Shown here one piece after another: positions 1-8,424 of a stretch of 20,579 nucleotides of DNA. Under the pieces are notes generated by a model. That model made no database searches. It saw only the letters and a program-made list of their open reading frames with translations, and was not told where the DNA came from. The translations under genes and the position numbers were made by a program. Each line of letters opens with the position of its first letter. Position 1 is the first letter of the stretch. The stretch is from Gnetum montanum (lineage: Eukaryota > Streptophyta > Gnetopsida > Gnetales > Gnetaceae), in NCBI GenBank assembly GCA_015680685.1, contig MNCI01000593.1:91969-112547 (forward strand), in the 5' to 3' direction.

Positions 1-663
1 TGTTATAATAAGATCTGAAAACAATTAGATCTGAAAACACAGATCTGGAAACACACTACAAATGCTCTAGACAAATTATTAAAAACCCTACAGATCTGAA
101 TAAATCATTAGAGGTAAAATATTGCACTGTAAGAAACACTATAAACCACTCAAAACATTCCAAACTCTAGCAAACATTTGCTGTGATAACAGAATGAAAA
201 CAGAATGAAAACAGTAAAAAGGAATTAGCACAAGAACACAGAGAGTTACGTGGTTCGGGCCCCTTTTACCCTACTTCCACAACAATGTTGATCTGCCTTC
301 TATTCTTCTCAAATCTTAAGGACACAAGCCGTCCTTGCAACTTTTCAAACACACAATCTGTTATTCCAACAGATGTCAGATCAACACCAACAAGACTCAC
401 GTCTCCAAGGTAAAACCTTGATACAATGCTTTCACTTTAAAGCACACACTAAAGGCTACCCCAAGCCTTCTATTTATGAAGAAACATGAGGACCAAACCC
501 CAATCCTAATACATGTGGGATAAAACACCAAGCCTCCTATTTATGAGGAAACATGAGGACCAAACCCCAATCCTAATACATGTAGGATTAAACATATCCC
601 CACATCAAATGCAACATAAAAGAAAATACAACAATTAATGTATTTGTCTTCATTTTTCCAACA
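1..663 (-). mobile_element. LTR-X copy 1: complete LTR inserted in G1 reverse transcriptase
   Basis: On the minus strand this reads TGTTGGAAAAATG... to ...TTATAACA, so it has TG...CA ends and its last base is window position 1. It is a reverse-complement homologue of 12427-12998, including the GTGGTTCGGGCCCC block and the CAGATCTG-rich tail. Its inner edge at 663/664 falls exactly where the G1 reverse transcriptase reading stops, after the PIPRMDDIL stretch, so it inserted into G1. Whether it is a solo LTR or the end of a full element cannot be told, because the left flank is outside the window; a left copy of AGAAT (664-668) would be expected for a solo LTR. It is longer than the other copy mainly because of a 67-bp tandem duplication. 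The superfamily is not certain; the GTGGTTCGGGCC/ACGTAACTCT block resembles plant Ty1/copia LTRs. Confidence 0.85.
461..594 (-). repeat. 67-bp tandem duplication inside LTR-X copy 1
   Basis: Two adjacent copies start with CCAAGCC at 461 and 528 and differ at only a few positions. Each contains the minus-strand CATAAATAG, a TATA-like element. The second LTR-X at 12427-12998 has one copy only, so the duplication is specific to this LTR or its subfamily. Confidence 0.85.
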
Positions 664-1060
664 AGAATGTCATCCATCCTAGGAATAGGAAATCTATACT
701 TGATAGTAATCCTATTAACAATTCTAGAATCTATGCACATCCTTAATTCATCGATATCTTTCTTTAGAACTAACATAGTTGGAAGGACACAAGGAGAGAT
801 GGATTCCTTAATAAAACCATTAGAGAGTAATTGACTTGCTTGCTTCATTCTTCCCTTTGATTTGGAGTCATGTAGAAGGCTCTTTCATTTGGAATGGTAG
901 CTCCTGGCATGAAGTCTATTTGGTGTTGGATGGATCTCATTGGTGGAAGCCCTTCCAATTTTCCCTTGAAGGCATTTGCAAATTCTAATGCCAAAGGTTG
1001 CACTGCTGGAGGAAGTTCATTTGTATGCTCCTCTTGACTTGTTGCACGCGTTGACATGAT
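664..1060 (-). pseudogene. G1 reverse transcriptase, N-terminal fragment
   Basis: This is the start of a Ty3/gypsy RT, in two minus-strand frames. The upstream piece (about 1057-845) carries the linker before RT, including HQIDFMPGA and a typical R-A-F-Y-M-T-P-N run. The downstream piece (848-664) has GFIKESISPC, then MLVLKK, then RMCIDSR and KYRFPIPRMDDIL, which match the conserved first RT blocks of plant gypsy elements (known from the family). The catalytic YVDD block, RNase H and integrase are absent because LTR-X interrupts the gene at 663. The change of frame between the two pieces shows the gene was already broken or has since decayed. Confidence in the family is high; the exact ends are approximate. 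Confidence 0.87.
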
Positions 1061-1690
1061 GACAAAACCATGCCCAACCTCTTAATGTTCTTGTAGGTAC
1101 TCTTGCTCACTAAGCAAGATCAATGAAGCATTAATAAGGACACTTTCCTTGTACTACTACCAAGTCATAGGGATGTGTTCATGTATCCCATCTTCTCTTG
1201 GGATAGACTAAACATTTCTTGCACCACTAAAAGAAACCTTGTTGTCAAAGTTCCAAGGTCTTCCCAAAATGACATCAACACAATCAATTGGGAGGATATC
1301 ACAATGTACCTTGTCTCTAAAGGACCCAATTTTGAAAGACAATATATCTCTTTTACCTTTTGGAAATGATCCTTGGAAAGCCAATGGACTCTATAGGGCC
1401 CAAGACGTGGAAATGTCTTCAACCCAAGCTTAGAAACAACCTTTGAAGAGATCACCTTTTCTTGAGCACCACTATCAATCAAAATGTGTATCCATTTACC
1501 ACTATTTAGACACCTAGCTCCAATCTTAAAGAGCATCTTTTTTCTAGAATCCTCATTAGCATTCACATTTCCTATAAAAGTGCAAGAATTAATTTCATTG
1601 ATATCTTTAATCATTGGTGCAAGAGGATTACCTTCATTAGAGGATTTTTCCTTGTCTGAGGTCTGGAGCTCTTTCTCTTTGGAGATCCGT
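1061..1690 (-). pseudogene. G1 aspartic protease region
   Basis: A retroviral-type aspartic protease processes the Gag-Pol polyprotein. Here the minus strand reads LIDSGAQEKV, with the catalytic aspartate codon at 1476-1474, followed by VVSKLGL. The D-S-G triad is intact, unlike in G2. Upstream of it a short segment (NSCTFIGNVNANEDSRKK) is closely matched by G2 (NSCTFVGHVSANEDVMRK), so this spacer is conserved between the two elements. After the active site the frame continues for about 90 codons and ends near 1165. The join to RT (1060) needs a frameshift or lost sequence. The product would act in the virus-like particle; this copy is not functional. Confidence 0.8.
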
Positions 1691-2869
1691 GGCTTTTTGC
1701 ACTCCCATTGCTTGTGTCCCTTTTCACCACAATTGAAGCATTGAAGTTTGGATGCATAGCCATTTCCTTGGCCATTTCCTTGACCCCTTTCATTCTTGGA
1801 GTAGTCTTTCTTGTAATCTTGACCCCTCCTTGAACTTCTCTTGCTTCTCCCTTGTGTCTTCTTTGGCATTTCCCTTCTCCTTGGCTCCCTTCTCACCTTT
1901 AGAAGCTTTGGGGTCCTTGCCTTTAGAAGATTGGGACCTCTATTGTAGCCTTGGGGTTTCTTCTCAGGCTTAAGAGCCAATTCAAAAGTCTCATCTAATG
2001 CTTGGGGCTCATAGAATGTCAGCTCTTGTTGGTATTCTCTCTCTAATCCTCCTTGGAAATTGGATACTTGTTCATAATCATCCCAATGAACTTTTGCAAG
2101 TTGAAAAGCTTTGCAAAAATCAATGTAAAAGTCTCTAACACTTTTTTCACCTTGCCTTAGATACTTCAATTTTTGAATTGCTTCTTGCCTATACTTGGTC
2201 TTCTCAAATTTTTGTTTGAGCATGAACTCCATTAGGGACCAAGCTTTGATAGGAGTTCCATTGCTTACAAGGTAAGCATGGCTCTCTTGCTCCCACTAGA
2301 TTTGTGCCATGGCATCAAGCTTGGTTTCAACATATGGCACCTTTTGATGATTTGCCACATCTTCTAGCTCAAAGTACTTATTCAAAGTCTTGAGCCAAGA
2401 AAGAAAAGATATAGTGCCTTCCATTCCATTGAAGGTCTCCACTTCTACATGAGGCATTCTAGAGGCATGCCTAAAAAGCCTTTGCAAAAGTAATCTCTAA
2501 TTCTTCCTTTGGGTTCCTTTGAGGTTTGGAAGTAGATCCATTGTTCATCCCTCTTGAAAATCTGGACCTATGGGACCTTGACCCAACAATTGGAGAATGA
2601 GGGTTTCCATCATAGTCCTCATCTTCTGCAATGTCTTCATCCTCAAAAGGAATGTCATCTTCAAGATCAGCCATGGATGGTTGCCTTGATGAAGAAGCCT
2701 TTAATAAAGAAAATTCAGAGTTGACATCTTGCCTAGGTGCCCTTGGTGTTGGAAGCCGATCTTTCTTTTCTTCAAGCTTTTCCATTTGGTCCACAAGAGT
2801 CTGGAGTGCATCCCTCAAGTCTTCCATGTCGTTGGCTAACCCTTGGACTGATTTCTTCTTGGGTGCCAC
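1691..2869 (-). pseudogene. G1 gag with CCHC zinc knuckle
   Basis: Gag forms the virus-like particle and binds RNA. Three minus-strand pieces make up the gene: 2869-2471, 2487-2296 and 2232-1691, with frame changes between them. The first piece begins with APKKK, but the codon in front is GTG where G2 has ATG, so the start is probably mutated. It holds a coiled-coil-like acidic/basic stretch (MEKLEEKKDR). The last piece has the retrotransposon Gag core (FEKTKYRQEAIQKLKYL and a VRDFYIDF stretch), a basic linker, and at 1740-1699 a knuckle reading CFNCGEKGHKQWEC, which is C-X2-C-X4-H-X4-C. G2 gag shares these blocks. Confidence 0.87.
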
Positions 2870-3228
2870 GATTAGGTGGACCTAAATGACAAATTGAACA
2901 AATACCCATATGGAATTGCAAAAGGACTAAGAGTAGCCACAATCCAAGGTGGAGTACCCAAATAGATTCAACAAGAGTCATGGAAATCACTAATAGGATT
3001 CAAACAATTCCCACAAACCCTAACTAAAGAAGGTTAATGGGTATCTTAAACAATGAGATTTCTCAATACCCAATTCAATTGATCACATCAGTTGACCAAA
3101 AGAAGGCTAATTAAACCCTAATTGAGTATGGAATTTAACATCAATAAAATTGCAAACCAAAATAAACTTTAAGAAGAGTGAATTCTTGTGGTGGATTCCT
3201 TTTCTTGAGGCAGTTGTCTTCAAATCCT

Positions 3229-3242
3229 ATTCTTTGATACTA
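3229..3242 (-). promoter_or_regulatory. G1 primer binding site (initiator tRNA-Met type)
   Basis: On the minus strand, three bases (GAT) after the LTR end, the sequence reads TAGTATCAAAGAAT. It aligns with the same place in G2 (TGGTATCGGAGTGC) and with the usual plant PBS TGGTATCAGAGC, complementary to initiator Met tRNA. It has several mismatches from decay. Confidence 0.65.
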
Positions 3243-3245
3243 ATC

Positions 3246-3970
3246 TGGTGAGGACCAATGCTTCAGTACTAAAAGTGCAAATCCAATCTTCAAACTTGCA
3301 AGAGGAATTGAAAAAAGAAAGTAAAACAATTCTTTATTCTTGCAAGATCATGACAGTAAAATTACAAAACTGAAAGCAACTTGCCCAAGGACAGACAAGG
3401 GCTCAAGAGAATCACACTCACAACTCCTCACACAACACACAACTCACAATGGCTAAAAGCCTTACAGCATGGAAACTCAATGGAAGCTCAATTGGAGCTC
3501 AACCCTCTCTTCTGAACTCTTTTCCAAAAATCTCTCACAATTCACTCCTCTTTCCTTTTTTTTAAAAATGAAAGACTTGGATTCCTTTTTATAGCCTCTT
3601 CCTTTGTCTTCCCTCCAAATTAGAATTCAAATTGAAGTCTGTTATAATCTGTATGAGACGTCTTGGAGAAGCAGGAGACGTCTTGGAGTTGGGGGAGATT
3701 TCTTGGGTCAGCTGGAGACGTCTTCTTTCTGCATGAGACATCTTGGCCTGCTTGGAGACGTCTTGGCTGGCCTAGAGACGTCTTGACAGAGAGAACTGTC
3801 AAGACTGAAACTCTTCCCAAAAGTCCCACAAGTAGAATGCACTTCCAATTGGCTTCTCTTGCCTCTTGGACATGCAGAACAATACAAAAACACAAACAGA
3901 CCTAAGATACAAAGAACACATAAAAAATACAGTTTGAGAATGTTACATGGGCTGGGTGATGTCCTCATCA
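3246..3970 (-). repeat. G1 5' LTR (725 bp)
   Basis: On the minus strand the LTR starts TGATGAGGACATCACCCAGCCC-like at 3970 and ends CCTCACCA at 3246, giving TG...CA ends with the PBS directly after. The promoter side holds an array of seven GAGACGTCTT motifs (3655-3784) and, 60 bp downstream of it, TATAAAAA (3593-3586), the likely core promoter. The terminal 20 bases and the array are shared in form with both G2 LTRs. Confidence 0.85.
3655..3786 (-). promoter_or_regulatory. Seven GACGTC palindromes at exact 20-bp spacing in G1 LTR
   Basis: GAGACGTCTT-like motifs start at 3655, 3675, 3695, 3715, 3735, 3755 and 3775, every step exactly 20 bp. Five read GACGTC, one GACATC (3735) and one GATTTC (3695). 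The bases between them have diverged far more than the motif. The ACGT core is the type bound by plant bZIP factors (known); an enhancer role here is inferred from the place just upstream of the TATA box. Confidence 0.75.
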
Positions 3971-4577
3971 GTTGATTTTCAATGAGTATAGCCGTCAGAC
4001 ATTTCGACAGACATTAATGTCTGACCTCTTACGAACATCTAACTCTTTGATTATTTTCTTGTAGCCAACTACCTTTGCTTTTGTTTCTCTTTCTTTTTAA
4101 AAAAATTCGTTTAAGTGTTGTTTTTGTTTTCCCCGTCAGATTTGTACAACAATATGTTACCGTATCCAGGTACTCATGAGCCTTTACTTTAACACCTAAG
4201 TAACCAGTTGAGTACCGTATGCCTTTTGTGTCTATTACATTGATTGTCTTAAGACAAACATATTTTCCTTAATTTTCAGCATTTGTTAAGCTTTATTGAA
4301 GTTAAACTGTTTTTCTTATTTCTTTTCTCAGCAAGATTATTAATTATTATGACCCCTCCCCTATGTTTCTAGTATTGCATCCTATTCATCTGAATGCATA
4401 TATTTTAAGTAATCTTTTCATAGGAAATTAAGAATCTGTCTTTCATTTTTGTGTAATCATCGGAAATTAAGAATCTGTCTTTCATTCTTGTGTAATTTTA
4501 AGTTCTTACTTATGCACAAATTTTAGTTTGTTTATTATCAACTGTGAACCTTTGCTTAACTGTATAAATTTCAATAG
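3971..4577 (+). other. Intron of the NHD1-like gene, 3' part
   Basis: This AT-rich stretch has no coding trace and ends in the acceptor TTTCAATAG before the exon at 4578. It contains a 39-bp tandem duplication (4423 on). The 5' part of the intron is occupied by G1 and LTR-X; the upstream exons, which would include the transit peptide, are not in the window. Confidence 0.7.
4423..4499. repeat. 39-bp tandem duplication in intron
   Basis: GGAAATTAAGAATCTGTC and the bases after it occur at 4423 and again at 4462, with one or two differences. It is a simple local duplication with no sign of function. Confidence 0.85.
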
Positions 4578-4751
4578 GAATTGGACACAGAGTATGGGAC
4601 TTGCGATCCTTTATGTTCAGTCGATAAAAGCTCCATAGACCTTGATTGTGATTACAATCCGAAAACAGATTTGCTTAAGGCACTTACAATTTTTGCCTCT
4701 GTAATTGTTGGAGTTGCTGCTGTTAATCATTCATGGGTAGTTGATCATCAG
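4578..4751 (+). CDS. NHD1: NHD1-like plastid Na+/H+ antiporter, exon A (partial gene)
   Basis: This is the first of three exons of a NhaD-family sodium/proton antiporter, which in plants sits in the chloroplast envelope and exports Na+ in exchange for H+. The exon encodes 58 residues in phase 0, from an AATAG acceptor (ends 4577) to a GTATCA donor (4752). It has an acidic, soluble start with DPLCSVDKSS and NPKTDLLKAL, then the first membrane segment, about LTIFASVIVGVAAVNHSWVV. DPLCSVD and the KTDLLKAL block are familiar from plant NHD1 proteins just after the transit region. The exons encoding the N-terminal transit peptide must lie upstream of position 1, because 3971-4577 holds none. No stop or frameshift is present, so the gene may be functional. 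Confidence 0.87.
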
Positions 4752-4931
4752 GTATCACTCCTATCTGTGGTCTTACCTAGACTATTTGAGATCCAATGTT
4801 TTTATTTTTTACATCTCCTATATAATTGCATGTTTATAATATTGTTGATGTTGCATAAGTTATTGATTTTCATTACATGTTCAAACCAAATGTACTATAA
4901 CACTTGAAGTAGTATTTGTTGGATGACACAG

Positions 4932-5060
4932 AATTTGGCAATGGCTTTAGTCTTTGCATTTGGATATGCCGGCATTATTTTTGAGGAGTCACTGGCGTTC
5001 AATAAAAGTGGCGTTGGATTATTGATGGCTGTCAGCTTATGGGTCATTAGGAGTATTGGG
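4932..5060 (+). CDS. NHD1: NHD1-like antiporter, exon B
   Basis: This exon encodes 43 residues in phase 0. The intron before it (4752-4931, 180 bp) ends in ACAG, and the donor after it is GTAAGA. It reads NLAMALVFAFGYAGIIFEE, then SLAFNKSGVGLLMAVSLWVI and RSIG. These make one membrane helix, the conserved GIIFEE/NKSG loop and a second helix. The joins to the neighbouring exons (VVDHQ to NLAMA; RSIG to TPSSD) give a continuous NhaD reading. Three successive phase-0 junctions and normal splice sites argue for a live gene rather than a retrocopy. Confidence 0.92.
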
Positions 5061-5200
5061 GTAAGAGATGCAATATGTACATTGTTGTTTATTCTCTTTA
5101 TATTACTTTTATTCAGTCAAGACTTTCTGTATCCATATTTGGTTGGAATGTCTTTCTGCTAATAATTATTGTTTGCTTTTCTTTTCTTTTGGCATGTCAG

Positions 5201-5377
5201 ACTCCATCTAGCGATGTAGCTGTTGAAGAATTGACCATGAAATCTGCAGAAGTTAGTGAGATTGTATTTTTTTTGCTGGGCGCAATGACTATAGTGGAGA
5301 TAATTGATGCACACCAAGGATTCAAATTGGTTACCGATAACATTACAACGCGAAAACCTCAATACCTTCTTTGGGTG
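5201..5377 (+). CDS. NHD1: NHD1-like antiporter, exon C; next exon beyond the window
   Basis: This exon encodes 59 residues in phase 0. The intron before it (5061-5200, 140 bp) ends in a T-rich tract and TCAG; the donor GTACGT is at 5378. It contains VSEIVFFLLGAMTIVEIIDA, a strong NhaD family signature within a membrane helix, then HQGFKLVTDNITTRKP and LLWV. In plant NHD1 proteins the next residues are a GFVTFF-type helix; no exon encoding it was found anywhere to the right. The intron starting here therefore exceeds 15 kb while the two before it are under 200 bp. All exons are intact, so splicing across the transposon stack is presumably tolerated. Confidence 0.92.
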
Positions 5378-6130
5378 GTACGTCTTTAATCATCAAAGCT
5401 GTATTTTAGAATGGACAAGAAAATGTTGAAATTTTTCCCCCTTTTTGAAACCCTGTTACATAATAATTCTATAGACCTTTTTTTTTTAAAATTTTGAAAC
5501 TTAGTAAAAATCAATACATTCTGCCACTTTTCAACTATAAAAATCGATGCTGGCTATTGAGAAAGCTCATGCCAAAGACATGGAATCGATGATTACAAAA
5601 CTTACTGTGATGGGAGAAATTAAAGGTTCTACTTAATGAAAGATGCTTGTAAGGAAATTGTAAGAGCAAATCCCAAAACTTTTTGACCTGAATTTAACAT
5701 CCTTCAATTCATTTTTTTCTTCTGGTCATTGAAAGACTCACTTATTGAACTTTTTATTAGACACTAGCATCTCCCACAAGGACTCCTACTGAGCATAAAA
5801 AATATTGGAAAAATTCAACATGATGTTATGTGCAGTGAACCTTAAAACTCTTTTTAGTTGATATAATCCAAGCAAAGAGACACAGATGATGATCTGTTCC
5901 TTTAAGAAAACAAAACAAGGAAAATGAAAGATTTAATGGTCTTGATCATTTGTAACATTCATTTGCTTCCTAACTCTAGCATAATCTTTGGCCATTAGGG
6001 TGTATGCAACTCATTTAAAATCACATTATCTGTGCTATAATCTCTAGTTGCAAGTCGTTGTTGGCATTCACACAGATACCCAAGAACCCAAGAATGTATG
6101 CACCCTTGAGGTGCATGAATTATGAATTCA
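5378..6130 (+). other. Start of the giant intron, no recognisable feature
   Basis: From the GTACGT donor to the first 211-bp repeat unit, the sequence is AT-rich with no coding trace, tRNA or clear transposon. The bases just before 6131 (CACCCTTGAGGTG) vaguely resemble CACCTTAGGGT at 17752-17762. This could be a decayed target duplication of the SINE, but the match is weak. Confidence 0.6.
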
Positions 6131-6974
6131 TGATTTCTTGCCTCAATTAATTGAATACTTAATTTACTCCTTTTGGGCCCATGATTTTAACCACTCAAGT
6201 TACTATATTGAAACTGATTTTTTATTTATGTCCACTGAGACCTTATTGATTCTATTAGACAGACAAAGTAGTTACAAAGTACTTTCAAATTTCCTTACTT
6301 CATAATTTGGCGTTGCCTACTGGAATTGAACATGTGACATGTGATTTCTTGCCTCAATTAATTGAATACTTAATTTACTCCTTTTGGGCCCATGGTTTTA
6401 ACCACTCAAGTTACTATATTGAAACTGATTTTTTATTTATGTCCACTGAGACCTTATTGATTCTATTAGACAGACAAAGTAGTTACAAAGTACTTTCAAA
6501 TTTCCTTACTTCATAATTTGGCGTTGCCTACTGGAATTGAACATGTGACATGTGATTTCTTGCCTCAATTAATTGAATACTTAATTTACTCCTTTTGGGC
6601 CCATGGTTTTAACCACTCAAGTTACTATATTGAAACTGATTTTTTATTTATGTCCACTGAGACCTTATTGATTCTATTAGACAGACAAAGTAGTTACAAA
6701 GTACTTTCAAATTTCCTTACTTCATAATTTGGCGTTGCCTACTGGAATTGAACATGTGACATGTGATTTCTTGCCTCAATTAATTGAATACTTAATTTAC
6801 TCCTTTTGGGCCCATGGTTTTAACCACTCAAGTTACTATATTGAAACTGATTTTTTATTTATGTCCACTGAGACCTTATTGATTCTATTAGACAGACAAA
6901 GTAGTTACAAAGTACTTTCAGATTTCCTTAATTCATAATTCGGCATTGCCGACTGGAATTGAACATGTGACATG
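6131..6974 (-). repeat. Four 211-bp tandem units made of SINE body plus B box
   Basis: Units start at 6131, 6342, 6553 and 6764, each exactly 211 bp. The middle two look identical; unit 1 has at least one substitution; unit 4 differs near its right end. Every unit contains GGAATTGAACA (6322, 6533, 6744, 6955), the complement of a pol III B box TGTTCAATTCC. Only the last unit is joined to a full tRNA-like head with an A box. The array is best read as SINE body tandemly multiplied on the minus strand. Each unit also has a 69-codon open frame, but 211 is not a multiple of three and the frame is broken at each unit end, so it is not treated as a gene. Confidence 0.8.
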
Positions 6975-7010
6975 TGGTTTCCATACCAAGGCTCTTACCA
7001 CTAAGCTAAT
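6946..7010 (-). mobile_element. tRNA-derived SINE head (A and B boxes), interrupted by G2
   Basis: On the minus strand this reads TAGCTTAGTGGT (7008-6997), matching the A-box consensus TRGCNNAGYNGG, then about 31 bp later TGTTCAATTCC (6965-6955), close to the B box GGTTCRANTCC. Spacing and order are those of a tRNA promoter. The 5' end of the head continues on the far side of G2 at 17748 (minus ...AAGGTGTTAG), so G2 inserted into the A-box region. The body and tail run left into the 211-bp array. Confidence 0.72.
7006..7010. repeat. Left target-site duplication of G2 (CTAAT)
   Basis: CTAAT lies directly before the G2 3' LTR edge at 7011. Its partner is CTAAC at 17748-17752, four of five bases the same with one C/T difference. 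Removing G2 and one copy restores a continuous tRNA-like SINE head. Confidence 0.65.
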
Positions 7011-7840
7011 TGTTGTGGAGCCTATCGCAATAGAGCCCAAAAAGATGCATTCCACAAGCTTTCCAAGCAAATTAAGCTTAGAAAATAAGAACAACCCAAG
7101 GAATTGGAGAAAATTCTCCTTTTTATTAAACAACTCTCAAAATATAGAGAAATGCATCAAAGATGAGGAGCCAAGCTCAACTCACACCTCTTCCAAGGAT
7201 CTTAGAGGCCACACATGTGCCCTCTGAATCTTCAATTGCACACAATGGAGCCAAAGCTCAAGACAAGATACCATTAAGAGATTCTCCTAATTTCTATCTA
7301 GTGCTCTCCCTTGCCTTGCACTCAAATTCCTTGCACAAGCTCCCATGAGACCTCTCAAACTTCTCTCTCTTAACTCTTACCCAAACTTAGGCCTTGGACA
7401 CTTATTTATAGCATCTTGGAGTGACCTTTTATCTTCTCAACATTCAAAACACAAATTAACATCTGTTGGAGGCCACCAAAGAAGATATCTTTGGAAAGGA
7501 GAAGATGTCTTTCCCGAGCCAAAATTGCTACAAAGAAGACATCTTGGCTAAGAGCCTGTGATGTGTAGAAGACATCTTGGCTAAGAGCCTGTGATGTGTA
7601 GAAGACATCTTTCAATCTTGGAAGACGTCTTCAAACCTAGAAGATGTCTTTCCAGGCCTGCCTACCATTCATCTACCATCCTAGTTGAAGTCCTAAATGC
7701 CTACAACAAACTCCAAAAGCCCCAAAACATCCCAAATACATACTAAACTCCTCAAGATACAAAGGTAACACACACAAGAAGATACACATAGAAGACTATT
7801 TATTGAGGATTACATGAAGGGTTGGGTGATAACGTCATCA
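7011..7840 (-). repeat. G2 3' LTR (830 bp)
   Basis: On the minus strand it starts TGATGACGTTATCACCC at 7840 and ends CTCCACAACA at 7011. A TATA box TATAAATA is at 7410-7403. Upstream of that lies an array of seven AAGACRTCTT palindromes and a 33-bp direct repeat (7534-7599). No PBS follows to the left, while a purine tract lies to the right, so this is the 3' LTR. Confidence 0.8.
7480..7650 (-). promoter_or_regulatory. AAGACRTCTT palindrome array in G2 3' LTR
   Basis: Motifs start at 7481, 7501, 7535, 7568, 7601, 7621 and 7640, with steps of 20, 34, 33, 33, 20 and 19. Most read GACATC or GATGTC, one (7621) GACGTC and one (7481) GATATC. GACATC and GATGTC are the two products expected when the central CpG of GACGTC is deaminated on either strand. 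Confidence 0.7.
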
Positions 7841-7854
7841 TCTCTCACACCCTT
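7841..7854 (-). promoter_or_regulatory. G2 polypurine tract
   Basis: On the minus strand AAGGGTGTGAGAGA directly precedes the 3' LTR start TGATGACG. This is the expected place and composition for the plus-strand primer of an LTR element, although two T residues interrupt it. Confidence 0.6.
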
Positions 7855-8415
7855 AAAAATGTTATGCTTAATGACCTTTCACAAGTTGGAAGGCACCATG
7901 CCCTCTTGACTCAAGGCCATCATACTTGGTGCAACAATCATGACTTAATGCATCAAAGGCACCATGAGAATGAATACCATTTGAGGTTTTGGTTTTGAGC
8001 TTCCCTTGCTCATGGAGGCTTGTCTTCAAGCTCCACCATGCTTCCTTCAATTGAGCATCTTCTTGGAATGTCTCTATTGCATCTCCTCAATGATTCAACC
8101 CTGCACAAAAGTGGCACAATAATCTGGAAAAATAATTGTTAGCATCAACCCATGGAGTAGGCCTCCTTGCCCAATGCCCAAATACAAATGGCATTTCTCC
8201 ACTTGTTGCCAACTGACCTTCCTTGTTCTTCCAGCATCTTCTTGCTAATACAAATATTAGCCTAACACTAACTCAAGTGCTCAAAAGCATCAACCAACAT
8301 ACCACTGCCATCAACAACCAAGATTGGACAGTAGGAAAAACAACCTTCATCTCATTCATATGAGACTCCACAGAATCATGCATAGCATCTATCTCAAATG
8401 TATCTTTAGCATCGA
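7855..8415 (-). other. G2 internal 3' region (end of gag-protease frame and untranslated part)
   Basis: Left of the LINE the minus strand continues the G2 frame from the target site as DTFEIDAMHDSVESHMNEMK and stops near 8273 (TAG). From there to the purine tract there is only a short open stretch (8050-7868) with no recognised domain. No RT, RNase H or integrase motif was found. The last 18 bases before the LINE (8398-8415, ATGTATCTTTAGCATC) are the left LINE target duplication. Confidence 0.6.
8398..8415. repeat. Left target-site duplication of the LINE
   Basis: ATGTATCTTTAGCATC before the LINE matches ATGTATCCTCTTTAGCATC at about 14868-14887, after the LINE poly(A), apart from a 3-bp indel. 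Its length of 16-19 bp is usual for L1-type target-primed insertion, and the indel keeps the G2 reading frame. Confidence 0.72.
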
Positions 8416-8424
8416 TAGTGAATT

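Larger units (their letters stand above)
664..3970 (-). mobile_element. G1: Ty3/gypsy LTR retrotransposon, 5' part (LTR-PBS-gag-PR-RT start)
   Basis: Read on the minus strand, the order is 5' LTR (3970-3246), primer binding site, gag, CCHC knuckle, aspartic protease, then the N-terminal part of reverse transcriptase. The element is cut at 664 by LTR-X; the rest of pol and the 3' LTR would lie to the left of the window. The LTR edge at 3970 abuts host intron, and GTTGA (3971-3975) is the candidate target duplication whose partner is not visible. The element is decayed, with several frameshifts between gag pieces and between protease and RT. Gag and protease align with those of G2, so the two belong to related families. 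Confidence 0.88.

Noticed and set aside
1175-1973. Several plus-strand open frames of 60-86 codons
   Set aside because: They are antisense shadows of G1 gag and protease, with no independent coding signal.
3655-3786. A CRISPR-like array (regular short repeats with variable spacers)
   Set aside because: The repeats are about 10 bp palindromes with 10-bp gaps inside a plant LTR next to a TATA box; there are no cas genes and the context is eukaryotic.
6307-6938. Three nearly identical 69-codon open frames starting MALPTGIEHVTCD
   Set aside because: They are a by-product of the 211-bp repeat; the unit length is not a multiple of three, each frame ends at the unit edge, and the start lies in the tRNA-like B-box segment.
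6946-7010. A tRNA gene on the minus strand
   Set aside because: A and B boxes are present, but the acceptor and anticodon stems do not pair well and the 5' end is split by G2. A SINE head fits better.
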